Of a stretch of 61,744 bases of DNA, positions 42,002 through 51,298 are shown piece after piece. Under the pieces are notes generated by a model, which saw nothing but the letters and a program-made list of their open reading frames with translations, did no database searches and was not told the origin of the DNA. The translations under genes and the position numbers were made by a program. Origin of the DNA: Adhaeribacter rhizoryzae (GTDB lineage: Bacteria; Bacteroidota; Bacteroidia; Cytophagales; Hymenobacteraceae); contig NZ_VWSF01000031.1 of the NCBI RefSeq assembly GCF_008629685.1, forward strand, positions 1-61,744, in the 5' to 3' direction. Position 1 is the stretch's first letter. Each line of letters opens with the position of its first letter.

Positions 42002-45000
42002 ATGAGGCACCACTTACAAAACTCGGTTAAACTGGCATTATTTATATGCCTGTTTGCGGCCCTGGAACTAAAGGCCCAAACTTCCTTTCAAGTTGCCGGC
42101 CAGGTTACCGGCGACGACAGAACCCCTTTGCCCGGCGTAACCGTAGCCCTGAAGGGCACTTCCACCGGAACCATTACCAATGCCAGCGGCCGTTATACCT
42201 TAACGGTACCCGATAGCCGCGGAACTTTGGTATTTTCGTTTATTGGGTACACCACCCAGGAAGTAGCCATTAACAACCGCACCACATTAGATGTAACTTT
42301 AGTAACCGATACCAAATCATTAAAAGAAGTAGTGGTAGTGGGTTACGGTACGCAGCGCAAAATTGAAACCACCGGCGCCATTGCTTCGGTTAAAGCCGAA
42401 GAATTAACCCAAACGCCGGTGGTAAACGTAGCGCAAGGCTTACAAGCCCGGGTAGCCGGGGTGCAAGTAACCCAGAATTCGGCGGCGCCCGGCGGTAATA
42501 TTAGCGTGCGGGTGCGGGGTACCAATTCTATTAACGGCAGCTCCGAACCTTTGTACGTGGTAGATGGTGTCCCTATTTCTAACAACGGCGGTGTAAACGA
42601 AATTAGCTCGCTTTCAACCATTAATCCCAACGATATTGCCTCGGTGGAGGTGTTAAAAGATGCTTCGGCTACGGCTATTTACGGGGCCCGCGGCGCGAAC
42701 GGGGTAGTTTTAATAACTACCAAACGGGGCAAAGCCGGCGCTACCCGCGTTACCTACGAAGGCTACTACGGCGTGCAGAATATTACCAAAAAAATGGATT
42801 TGCTGGATGCCAGCCAGTTTGCTACCCTCGAAAACGAAATTTACAAAACAACTTTATTCCCGGACCCGGCTTCGTTGGGGAAAGGCGTTGACTGGCAGGA
42901 TTTAATATTCCGGCAAGCGCCTATGCAAAGCCACCAAATATCAGTGTCGGGCGGTTCTGAGAAAACCCAACTGGCCTTGGCAGCCAATTATTTTAACCAG
43001 GAAGGCGTAATTATTAGTTCGGATTTTAAGCGTTATTCTTTGCGCCTGAACCTTGACCATGCCATAAGCAACCGGGTTAAAACCGGGGTAAGTTTCTTGG
43101 GCAGTTACACCATTAATAATTCCATACCCACCGGTTCTACCAGCATGGACGGCCCGGCCGTAACCACCAGCATCCTGGGTGCTGCTTTGGGCGCGCCGCC
43201 TACCATGCAGCCTTACCGCGACAACGGCACCATTTATCCGTTTACCGAACAATTTAGCGGCCGTTACCGCGAAGTAACCAACCCGCTGGGGCTGGCTGCC
43301 ATTCTCAACCGCGATGCAATTAACCGGAGCATTACTAATATTTACGCCGAAGCCTCTGTCTTGAAAAACCTAACGTACCGGGCTTCTTTTAACGCCATTT
43401 TACAAAGCAGTTTAGGCGATAATTATTCTCCGCTTTCTATTTTGGGCCAGGGCGATATCAATGCCAACTCGGGCAGTGCCGGTAAAACCAACGGCAATAC
43501 CACCGTTTTGCTCCACGAAAGCATCCTGACGTACGCCCGCATTTTTACCGATAAACATTCCTTAAAATTTACCGGCGTAGTTTCTTCCCAAGCCAACCTG
43601 AATAATTCTAATTCCATCAGCGCCAATGGTTTCCCGAACGATGCCACTTTAAACGAATCGATTCAGTTAGCTGCAAACCGCACCGTAAGCAGCAGCCGCA
43701 GCAAAGAGCGCTTAGATTCGTACATGGCCCGGCTAAACTACGGTTTTAAAGATAAATATTTCCTGGATTTAACCGCCCGCGCCGATGGGGCCAGCAAGTT
43801 TGGCGCGAACCATAAATACGGCTTTTTCCCATCGGCGGCGGCTTCGTGGCGCTTAATGGAAGAAAGTTTTATGGAAAACCTGACCTTTATCAGTGACCTG
43901 AAATTACGGGCCAGCTACGGCATAACCGGTAACGCGGGCGCCATTAGTGCTTACCAGTCGCTGGCCACGGTAAGCTCCGGCGCCGGCTACGCCTTTAACC
44001 ATTTATATTTATTTGGTATCAGCCCCACCCGCATTCCTAACCCGGATTTACGCTGGGAAAAATCAACGCAAGCCGATATTGGCCTGGACGTGAGTTTCTG
44101 GAACAACCGCCTGAACCTGGTAGTGGATGTGTATAAAAAACGGACCGATGATTTACTGTACGTGCAAGGCTTGCCTTTATCCTCGGGCTATTCTTCTATA
44201 ACCGGTAATTTTGCCGGACTCGAAAACAAAGGCATTGAAGTAGCAACCAACGTGGTGCTCCTGGATGGACCGGTGCAATGGGATATTTCCGGAAATATTA
44301 GCGCCAACCGCAACAAAGTGCTTTCGCTGGATGGCGGCACTACCCAGGAACGTTTTGTAAGCTCATATACCATTTTAAAAGTAGGCGAACCGCTAGGCTT
44401 GTTTAAAACTTATGTTTTTGACGGCATTTACCAAAGCGGCGATGCCATTATTCCGGGTTCCGACGGCCGGGTAGGGGGTGTAAAGGTAAAAGACCTGAAC
44501 AACGATGGCAGCATTACCGCCGATGACCAAACCATTACCGGTAATCCCAACCCGAATATAATATTTGGCTTCTCCACGAACCTCCGCTACAAAAAATTTG
44601 ATTTAAGTGCTTTCTTCTCGGGCTCGCAGGGCAACGATATTTATAACCTGAGCCGCTATACCTTTGAGAACCCGCTGGGAGCGCGCAATGTACTGGCCAC
44701 TTTAGCTGACCGCTGGTCGCCGAGTAACCCCAGCAATGAGTATGTCAGCGGCTTTCAGGGAGGGCGTAACCCCATTTCGGACCGCTTTGTAGAAGATGGC
44801 TCGTATGTAAGGTGCAAAAACCTGACCCTAGGCTATACGCTGCCTTCCTTTAAATATTTGTCGAATGCCCGTATATACCTGAGCGGCAATAATTTGTTTA
44901 CCCTAACTAAATACAGCGGCTTCGACCCCGAAGTAAACTCTTTTGGTAATTCCAATACACTTATCGGCATCGATAATCTGGTGTACCCGGCGGCCCGCAC

Positions 45001-45031
45001 GTTTATTGGCGGCGTTCAGCTTACCTTCTAA
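42002..45031 (+). CDS. susC: SusC-type TonB-dependent outer-membrane transporter
   Basis: A 1009-residue SusC-type importer. A signal peptide (about residues 1-25) is followed by a carboxypeptidase-like domain (QVAGQVTGDDRTPLPGVTV to FIGYTTQEVAI), the TonB-box region KEVVVVGYGTQRK, the plug (VRVRGTNSINGSSEPLYVVD, SATAIYGARGANGVVLITT) and a long beta-barrel ending in GGVQLTF. It imports oligosaccharides across the outer membrane together with the SusD partner 39 bp downstream. Regulated from the LacI-type operators upstream, by inference. Confidence 0.97.
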   Translation: MRHHLQNSVKLALFICLFAALELKAQTSFQVAGQVTGDDRTPLPGVTVALKGTSTGTITNASGRYTLTVPDSRGTLVFSFIGYTTQEVAINNRTTLDVTLVTDTKSLKEVVVVGYGTQRKIETTGAIASVKAEELTQTPVVNVAQGLQARVAGVQVTQNSAAPGGNISVRVRGTNSINGSSEPLYVVDGVPISNNGGVNEISSLSTINPNDIASVEVLKDASATAIYGARGANGVVLITTKRGKAGATRVTYEGYYGVQNITKKMDLLDASQFATLENEIYKTTLFPDPASLGKGVDWQDLIFRQAPMQSHQISVSGGSEKTQLALAANYFNQEGVIISSDFKRYSLRLNLDHAISNRVKTGVSFLGSYTINNSIPTGSTSMDGPAVTTSILGAALGAPPTMQPYRDNGTIYPFTEQFSGRYREVTNPLGLAAILNRDAINRSITNIYAEASVLKNLTYRASFNAILQSSLGDNYSPLSILGQGDINANSGSAGKTNGNTTVLLHESILTYARIFTDKHSLKFTGVVSSQANLNNSNSISANGFPNDATLNESIQLAANRTVSSSRSKERLDSYMARLNYGFKDKYFLDLTARADGASKFGANHKYGFFPSAAASWRLMEESFMENLTFISDLKLRASYGITGNAGAISAYQSLATVSSGAGYAFNHLYLFGISPTRIPNPDLRWEKSTQADIGLDVSFWNNRLNLVVDVYKKRTDDLLYVQGLPLSSGYSSITGNFAGLENKGIEVATNVVLLDGPVQWDISGNISANRNKVLSLDGGTTQERFVSSYTILKVGEPLGLFKTYVFDGIYQSGDAIIPGSDGRVGGVKVKDLNNDGSITADDQTITGNPNPNIIFGFSTNLRYKKFDLSAFFSGSQGNDIYNLSRYTFENPLGARNVLATLADRWSPSNPSNEYVSGFQGGRNPISDRFVEDGSYVRCKNLTLGYTLPSFKYLSNARIYLSGNNLFTLTKYSGFDPEVNSFGNSNTLIGIDNLVYPAARTFIGGVQLTF

Positions 45032-45070
45032 GTTAATCAGGTATAAATTATAGTATAAATCTAATCAGAG

Positions 45071-46561
45071 ATGAAAAAATATATATTAATTACGGGTTTA
45101 GCAAGTTTGCTTTTAATTTCTTTGCCGGGCTGTGACCTGGAAGAAACCCCGTATTCTTCTATTTTTACCGACCAATTTTATAAAACGGCGCAGGATGCCG
45201 AAGCGGCTATTGCAGCGGTTTACGATCAACACGCAAATTTATACGCTGGTCCTGCTACGTTACTTGCTTCCGATTTCAGTGCAGACCAGATTTACCCACG
45301 GGCTGTAGTGGGCCGCAACACGCTTACGTTATTTAACTACGACCCCAATTATACCACCCAGAAAAGTTTTAGCCGCACCAACGAGTCGCCGTTGTACATC
45401 TGGCAGGCGGCTTATGCCGGAATTGAAAAAGCCAATTGGGTTTTGGAAAAAGTGCCGGGAGTAGTAATGGCCGAAGATCGGAAAAAAGAAATATTGGGCG
45501 AAGCTTACTTTTTGCGCGCTTACTTTAATTGGATGCTGACGAAAAATTTCGGTGATATCGTGATAAAAACCAAAGCCAGCACCTCTATCTCGGAATCTAT
45601 TGTGGGCAAAAGCGCCAAAGCCGATGTTTATAAACAAATATACGCTGATCTAAACCAAGCCGAAGCTAATTTGAATTTTTATTCCGCTGCGCTAGTAAAA
45701 GGACGGCCCTCGAAAGAAGTAGCCCAGGCATTGTACGCCAAAGCCGCTTTGTACAACGAAGATTGGGCACTTGCCTTACAAAAAGCCCAGGCCGTGCTGG
45801 CTTCCGGCAAATATTCCTTAATGCCCGAAATAAAAGATGTCTTTAACGTAGCCAAGGAAGACCAGGCCCGCCAGGAGAATATGTGGGCTTTCGAATCCGA
45901 AAGTACCAACCCCGGCCGCACCTCCCAATTAGGATCGTTGTACGGACCCAAAAACAGCGAGAGTCCGGAGTATGGCAAAAGTTCGTTTGGTTCGGCTTTT
46001 GTTTATCCTTTTTTTTATAACTCATTTGCCGAAAACGATAAACGCAAAGAATTAATGGCCACCAGCTATACCAAAGCTAATGGCCAGGTAGTACTCCAGA
46101 AAGATATTACACCCATTACCCCGTTAGGCATTCTGGTCAAAAAATTCCAGGACCCTAATTCGGTAGGAGGTTTGTATGCCGTGAATATTCCTATTATTCG
46201 ATTGGCCGATGTTTACCTGATTGCCGCGGAAGCCGAAGCGCGGGTAAATGGGCCAACCACGCTCGCTTACAGCTTTATTAATGCGGTACGCGACCGGGCT
46301 GGATTGGATGATTTAACCTCGGGTTTAGGCAGGGAAACTTTTATTGATGCCGTGTTGCAGGAGCGTTCCTGGGAGTTATTTGGGGAAGGTGACCGCTGGT
46401 ACGATTTAACCCGAACCGGCAAATTCCTGACCGTTATTCCGGCTGCTGTGAACGATGTTTTCCCGATACGGACGCCCATGGCCAAACACAAATATTTTCC
46501 CATTCCGCTCGACGAAATTAATGCCAACCCCAAACTGGAACAAGCGCCGGAGTGGAAATAA
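45071..46561 (+). CDS. susD: SusD-type glycan-binding lipoprotein
   Basis: A 496-residue RagB/SusD lipoprotein with the lipobox SLPGC (Cys21). TPR-like helices carry typical SusD motifs: AEAAIAAVYDQHANL, YIWQAAYAGIEKANWVLE, EAYFLRAYFNWML and the C-terminal RLADVYLIAAEAEARVN and ERSWELFGEGDRWYDLTRTG. It forms the lid over the SusC pore and binds the glycan. The partner gene is directly upstream. Confidence 0.96.
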   Translation: MKKYILITGLASLLLISLPGCDLEETPYSSIFTDQFYKTAQDAEAAIAAVYDQHANLYAGPATLLASDFSADQIYPRAVVGRNTLTLFNYDPNYTTQKSFSRTNESPLYIWQAAYAGIEKANWVLEKVPGVVMAEDRKKEILGEAYFLRAYFNWMLTKNFGDIVIKTKASTSISESIVGKSAKADVYKQIYADLNQAEANLNFYSAALVKGRPSKEVAQALYAKAALYNEDWALALQKAQAVLASGKYSLMPEIKDVFNVAKEDQARQENMWAFESESTNPGRTSQLGSLYGPKNSESPEYGKSSFGSAFVYPFFYNSFAENDKRKELMATSYTKANGQVVLQKDITPITPLGILVKKFQDPNSVGGLYAVNIPIIRLADVYLIAAEAEARVNGPTTLAYSFINAVRDRAGLDDLTSGLGRETFIDAVLQERSWELFGEGDRWYDLTRTGKFLTVIPAAVNDVFPIRTPMAKHKYFPIPLDEINANPKLEQAPEWK

Positions 46562-46596
46562 ATTATTCAAAAAGGTAAACTCGCTTCTCAGAGCTA

Positions 46597-48582
46597 ATGG
46601 CTATAACTAAGATATCTGGTTTAGGAAGATTACTGGCTGGCCTGCGGTGGGGCTTAGGGATATTAATTTTTACGCCGCTGGTAGTGTCCGGACAGAATAA
46701 AATAAATTACAACCGGCCCCTGGTTAACCAGACTGGGTATAATTTAAACGAAGCCAAGCGATTTGTTTTACCATATGCCCCCGATGGTTTAGCATTTGCT
46801 TTAATTAAAGCGGCTGATTCTTTAGTGGCAGCGCCGAAGCCTCTTTATATCGGAAAAATAAATAACCAGGCTGGGGAATTTACCGCTTTTAACCCGAATA
46901 AAGCCGGGGAGCAGTATGTTATTCGGGTGGCCGGCTATAAACCTTCCATGCCGTTCTGGGTTGCCGACCATTTGTTAGAGAAATTATCGAGTAAGTTGGC
47001 CTACCAGTTTTTCATAGATGTGCGGGGTTCCGAAGATCCGGTGCACTCGAATGAAGCCAACGTGTATAGCGGCGGCCCATCGCGCGATGCCGGTGCTTAT
47101 GGCCTGGAAGCAGTGTTTGAAACTTTGTTGTACGCTTCTAACCCGGCTTTATTCGACCGCTGGACGGAGGAAATGGGCAATAAGAAAACTGCTGACCTAA
47201 TTGATTTAATCTTGTGGCATGCCGAGTTTGCGTACCACCACGTAGATTATAATGGCCCGGTAGCCAAGCGACACGGCACCTTGGGTTATAAAGGGCAGCC
47301 GCGCATGCAGTATGATTACTGGAATACCCTCGACCAACTGGCCCCGGTGCTGGCCGCGTATCATTCCTTTCTGAAACCGCATCTATCGCAGGAAAAATAT
47401 CAGCAGTACCGGAAAGTATGCCTCGAAAAATGGACGGCTTACGACCGGCACAAAGTAGTACGCTACTGGACTGAAAGTGATAAATGGGTAGATATTGGGT
47501 TTCAGGAATTTAACGAAATGGGCAATGCGTTCGGACAATCGGTGTTCAGTAATTTGTTTATGTACTTAAGCGAGCAACAGGAACCCGACGGTAAGCCCGA
47601 ACAGTTTTTAAAGTGGGCCCAGGAAAGTGCCACCGATATTATTCAGAACTGGGATTTTAATAACCCGAGGCACACGTGGTGGATCCGGAACGCCGAACAC
47701 ATTACCCCACAGGCCCTGGCTTTCTTTTTACTAGTAGCCCCCGATAAAGCGCCGGCCGGCACCAAAGAAAAATTAATGGCCTGGCGCGATCACATGCAGG
47801 CTAAAACCGCGAACCTCTGGCACTACCGGGTGCACAGCGAAACCGAATGGGCACATCCCAAAACCAAAGAACTAGGCGGCGCACCGGCTTTAGGCGGTTC
47901 TATGTTTGCGGTTAGCCACTTGCTGCAAGACCCCGAATTACGGAAAAAAGGCTGGTCGCAGGTAGATTTTGTGTTTGGCGCCAATCCGCTGGGCACGCAC
48001 CTGAGCAACAAGAGTCCCGAAAGAGTAGCCATTAATGGGTATTGGGAAGGCGTAGAAAAAGGGTGGCCCTGGGCTTACACGCACGGCTACGGCCAACTGG
48101 GCAAAGTACGCGGAACTTTAGACGGTACACCTTTAGACTACCATTTCCCCAGAGAAAATAAAAGCCCGGTTGTAACCGCCTCCGCCGAACCTGTCCCGCA
48201 AATTATGAACGGCTCTTACGCAACCGAAGGCTGGGCTATTTCTAATCGGGGCTGGATGGCAACCGTTACTTTCGCTACCCTTGGTTCGCATGAAATTCGG
48301 CATTTAGATAAAAAAGGTAAAAAAGTAATAGAGACCGCCAGGGCCAACGAAGAGGTAATTATTGAATTAAAGGCCGCCTTAAACCAGGATTGGCAAAAGC
48401 CTGAATCGGCTTGGGTAGAAGTGGCCGTGGATGAGCAGCCGTTTGTGAAAGTGCCGGTAACGGAAACCGGGCCTAATACCGGCGTTTTCAGGGCAGTTTA
48501 TAAAGTGGGCGGTAAAGCTAATTTAACGGCTAAGTACGGCTATCTCGGGTTCGATAAAAAAGCCCGGCTGGCTATCCGGTAG
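46597..48582 (+). CDS. GH9-like secreted glycoside hydrolase
   Basis: A 661-residue exported protein with a signal peptide (about residues 1-32). An N-terminal Ig-like domain (PLVNQTGYNLNEAKRFVLPY) of the kind found in GH9 enzymes precedes an alpha/alpha-barrel. YSGGPSRDAGAYG resembles the GH9 catalytic Asp region, though the usual D-A-G-D pair is not exact; VFGANPLGTHLSNKSPERV and NGSYATEGWAISNRGWM align with the C-terminal GH9 motifs, the Glu of ATEGWAISN with the catalytic acid. Activity on beta-1,4 or related glucans is possible, but the altered Asp motif could change the reaction. Assignment is moderate. Confidence 0.65.
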   Translation: MAITKISGLGRLLAGLRWGLGILIFTPLVVSGQNKINYNRPLVNQTGYNLNEAKRFVLPYAPDGLAFALIKAADSLVAAPKPLYIGKINNQAGEFTAFNPNKAGEQYVIRVAGYKPSMPFWVADHLLEKLSSKLAYQFFIDVRGSEDPVHSNEANVYSGGPSRDAGAYGLEAVFETLLYASNPALFDRWTEEMGNKKTADLIDLILWHAEFAYHHVDYNGPVAKRHGTLGYKGQPRMQYDYWNTLDQLAPVLAAYHSFLKPHLSQEKYQQYRKVCLEKWTAYDRHKVVRYWTESDKWVDIGFQEFNEMGNAFGQSVFSNLFMYLSEQQEPDGKPEQFLKWAQESATDIIQNWDFNNPRHTWWIRNAEHITPQALAFFLLVAPDKAPAGTKEKLMAWRDHMQAKTANLWHYRVHSETEWAHPKTKELGGAPALGGSMFAVSHLLQDPELRKKGWSQVDFVFGANPLGTHLSNKSPERVAINGYWEGVEKGWPWAYTHGYGQLGKVRGTLDGTPLDYHFPRENKSPVVTASAEPVPQIMNGSYATEGWAISNRGWMATVTFATLGSHEIRHLDKKGKKVIETARANEEVIIELKAALNQDWQKPESAWVEVAVDEQPFVKVPVTETGPNTGVFRAVYKVGGKANLTAKYGYLGFDKKARLAIR

Positions 48583-48635
48583 CAGCGCACTATAAATTAT
48601 TATAAAATATAAATAGTTGATAAAAAACTTCTGAT

Positions 48636-51293
48636 ATGAGCCACCTGCTTTATAAAAAGAGTTTCCTGTTCTGTAGTTCGCTGGTTATTTTATCCGTGTT
48701 AACCTTGCTGGTTATGCGCTGCAGTGCCCCCCAGGGTCAATCGACAGCTAAAGATAAACTTGAGCTAGCCGGCAGCAGAGTAGGCTTAACCTGGCAAAAG
48801 AACGAACAGGGCTGGCAGGTGCAGCGGGCGCAGGTAGCCCAAGGCAATAGTTGGCTGGATGCAGGTATCCCCTCCGGCGAGTATACCTTGCTTTATTCAC
48901 CGGCTAAGCCCGACAGTACCCCGGTTAAAATTATGCACAACGGAAAGGAAGTTAATTTTCCCGAGCCTGATTTTAAGTATATCCGTCCCACCTGGCTCAA
49001 AGCTACCAGTCCGGTGGCCATGAACACTGCCGGCGAAGCTTTTCATTTCTTTCCGGCCAACGGACAAGCCGGGGCAAACAAGCAGGTAACTTTTACCCAC
49101 GAAACTCCGGTAGCAGCCGTGCAGGCTAATTGGTCGCTCGACGATAAATACCCTTCGGATGTAGTGGTGCAATTAACCCTTACGGCTAAAAAAGACGGCT
49201 ATTTCTCGCTGGCAACTCCCACTCTTGCTTCTTTAGAACAAAAGGCTTTAGCCTGGGGCATCCTGCCGGGCTACTTTCAGGGAAAGGAACTGCAAAAGAA
49301 TTTTGTTTTGGCTTATGCTTACGGCCAGGGCATTCCGGATAAACCCGTGGTGGTGCGCGAACGAACCGCTACTACCTTATCGCCAATTTTAAGTTCGGCA
49401 GCTGGGGTTACCATGGCGGTTATTGCGAATCCGGGGGTAGGGCGCGACCCCTGGGAAAAAGACCATAACACCCACAAACTTTGGCAACTGGGCTTATCGC
49501 TGATGAACCGGAAATCGGAACTGACGCCGACGCTTTACCACCCGGTGCTGGGCGAAAAAGGCTCCCGCCTGCAAGCCGGCGAAAAAATAACCTATGGCTT
49601 CCGTTACACACTGCAGGCTGCCGATTGGTTTACCGTGTACAAACATGCAATTTATGATATTTACCGGTTCTCCGATTTCCTCGCTTTAAAGAAAACAAAA
49701 CAATCGCTGACCGACCGGCTGTTGGCCATGCACCGCTACGTCATCAACGATAAAACCTCGCTGTGGAATGTCGAAGATTTTGAAGGGGCTAAAATAGGGG
49801 CGCAGTCTTATTTAGGCGGAGTGGTAGGCTCGGATAAAGATGCCATGAAGAATTCCGACTACGGGGCCATGTGGATGCTGGCCAGCGCGACCGATGATCC
49901 GATTTTGCAGAAAACCCGTTTGCCTTTTGCGCGCAATTTTAAACTGAAACAGCAGGAAATTGCCCCTGGTTTTTTTCAGGGGGCGGCCGTGGGGCAATAT
50001 TATTTAGCCAAGAGCAAGCGGTTTACCGAAGAATGGGGTTCGCACGTGGAGCCCATCAGCCTCACGTATTATACCATGCTGGACTTAGGCAATATTCTAT
50101 TATTTAACCCGCAGGACAAAGAATTGCGGGAGCGGCTGCGCTTAGGGGCGGAGCGCTTACTGACCTGGCAAAAACCGGCGGGCAACTGGGAAGTGGCTTA
50201 CGACCGCAACACCAAACAACCTGTTTACACCGATTTAACCGATTTACGTCCAACTTTCTACGGTCTGATAGTGGCTTACCGCATGTTAGGCGACCAGAAA
50301 TATTTAGATGCGGCTGTACGCGGGGCGGATTGGTTTATCCAAAATGCGGTGCGTAAAGCCCACTTTACCGGCGTGTGCGGTGATGTTCGCTTTGTAAACG
50401 ATTTCGCCACCGGCCAGAGCGCCCAAGCCTTATTAGATTTATTTGATATAACGAAAGAAGAACGCTTTAAAACCAGCGCTATCGAAGCCGCCCGTATTTA
50501 TACTGCTTCTATTTACACCCACCCCATTCCGACTACCCAAACCAAGCTGGTAAAAGGAGAAGAACGTAAAGATTGGCAAATCAGCCAGGTAGGCCTGAGT
50601 TTTGAGCACGGCGGCGCTATTGGATCGGCTACGGGCAATGGCCCTATTCCGCTGGCCAGCCACGCCGGACTGTTTTTACGCATCAGCCAACTTACCGGTG
50701 AACCGCTTTACCGCGATATGGCTCGTGCGGCTGCTTTAGGACGAGATGCCTTTGTAAACCCCCAGACCAGCGTTGCCTCTTACTACTGGCGTACCATGGA
50801 TGCCGGGTCCGGGCCGTTTCCGCACCATGCCTGGTGGCAAATTGGCTGGATTACTGATTATCTGCTTTCCGAAGCTAGTTTGCGTTCCGGAAATAAAATT
50901 TCTTTCCCGCGGGGCTTTATTACCCCCAAAGTAGGTCCGCACCAGTCTTATGGCTTCGCGCCGGGTACCATATTTAACCAAAAAGCCAATTTGGTTTTAC
51001 ATGATGGTTTGGTAAATGCCGGTAACCCCAATGTCGATTACATCAGTGCTTTGGCGCCGGATAAAAACCGGTTGTATATTGCTTTCTTAAATAATCAGGC
51101 AGAATCGGTTTCTATTCAGCCGCAACTGAATGCGGGTAAGCTCATCCTAAACAAAAAAGTAAACTTTAAAGCTGCCTCAGTTATAACTCCTTCGGGCGAA
51201 ACTAACACCCTGGCAAATCCGCAAAATATATCGCTTCAAATACCGGCTTTTAGTCTTTCTGTTTTGGCCTTAGACTTCGAAACGGTTAAATAA
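48636..51293 (+). CDS. Large lipoprotein with alpha/alpha-toroid domain, function unassigned
   Basis: An 885-residue protein with a membrane-type N-terminus ending in VMRCSAP, which could be a lipobox (Cys29). An N-terminal beta-rich region (to about residue 330) is followed by an (alpha/alpha) barrel region with repeated helical motifs (GLIVAYRMLGDQKYLDAAVRGADWF, ISQLTGEPLYRDMARAAALG) and a C-terminal beta domain. I do not recognise a named family; similar proteins in Bacteroidetes databases are annotated loosely. Position in a PUL suggests glycan cleavage, perhaps as an unusual hydrolase or lyase. Confidence 0.65.
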   Translation: MSHLLYKKSFLFCSSLVILSVLTLLVMRCSAPQGQSTAKDKLELAGSRVGLTWQKNEQGWQVQRAQVAQGNSWLDAGIPSGEYTLLYSPAKPDSTPVKIMHNGKEVNFPEPDFKYIRPTWLKATSPVAMNTAGEAFHFFPANGQAGANKQVTFTHETPVAAVQANWSLDDKYPSDVVVQLTLTAKKDGYFSLATPTLASLEQKALAWGILPGYFQGKELQKNFVLAYAYGQGIPDKPVVVRERTATTLSPILSSAAGVTMAVIANPGVGRDPWEKDHNTHKLWQLGLSLMNRKSELTPTLYHPVLGEKGSRLQAGEKITYGFRYTLQAADWFTVYKHAIYDIYRFSDFLALKKTKQSLTDRLLAMHRYVINDKTSLWNVEDFEGAKIGAQSYLGGVVGSDKDAMKNSDYGAMWMLASATDDPILQKTRLPFARNFKLKQQEIAPGFFQGAAVGQYYLAKSKRFTEEWGSHVEPISLTYYTMLDLGNILLFNPQDKELRERLRLGAERLLTWQKPAGNWEVAYDRNTKQPVYTDLTDLRPTFYGLIVAYRMLGDQKYLDAAVRGADWFIQNAVRKAHFTGVCGDVRFVNDFATGQSAQALLDLFDITKEERFKTSAIEAARIYTASIYTHPIPTTQTKLVKGEERKDWQISQVGLSFEHGGAIGSATGNGPIPLASHAGLFLRISQLTGEPLYRDMARAAALGRDAFVNPQTSVASYYWRTMDAGSGPFPHHAWWQIGWITDYLLSEASLRSGNKISFPRGFITPKVGPHQSYGFAPGTIFNQKANLVLHDGLVNAGNPNVDYISALAPDKNRLYIAFLNNQAESVSIQPQLNAGKLILNKKVNFKAASVITPSGETNTLANPQNISLQIPAFSLSVLALDFETVK

Positions 51294-51298
51294 TCCTT

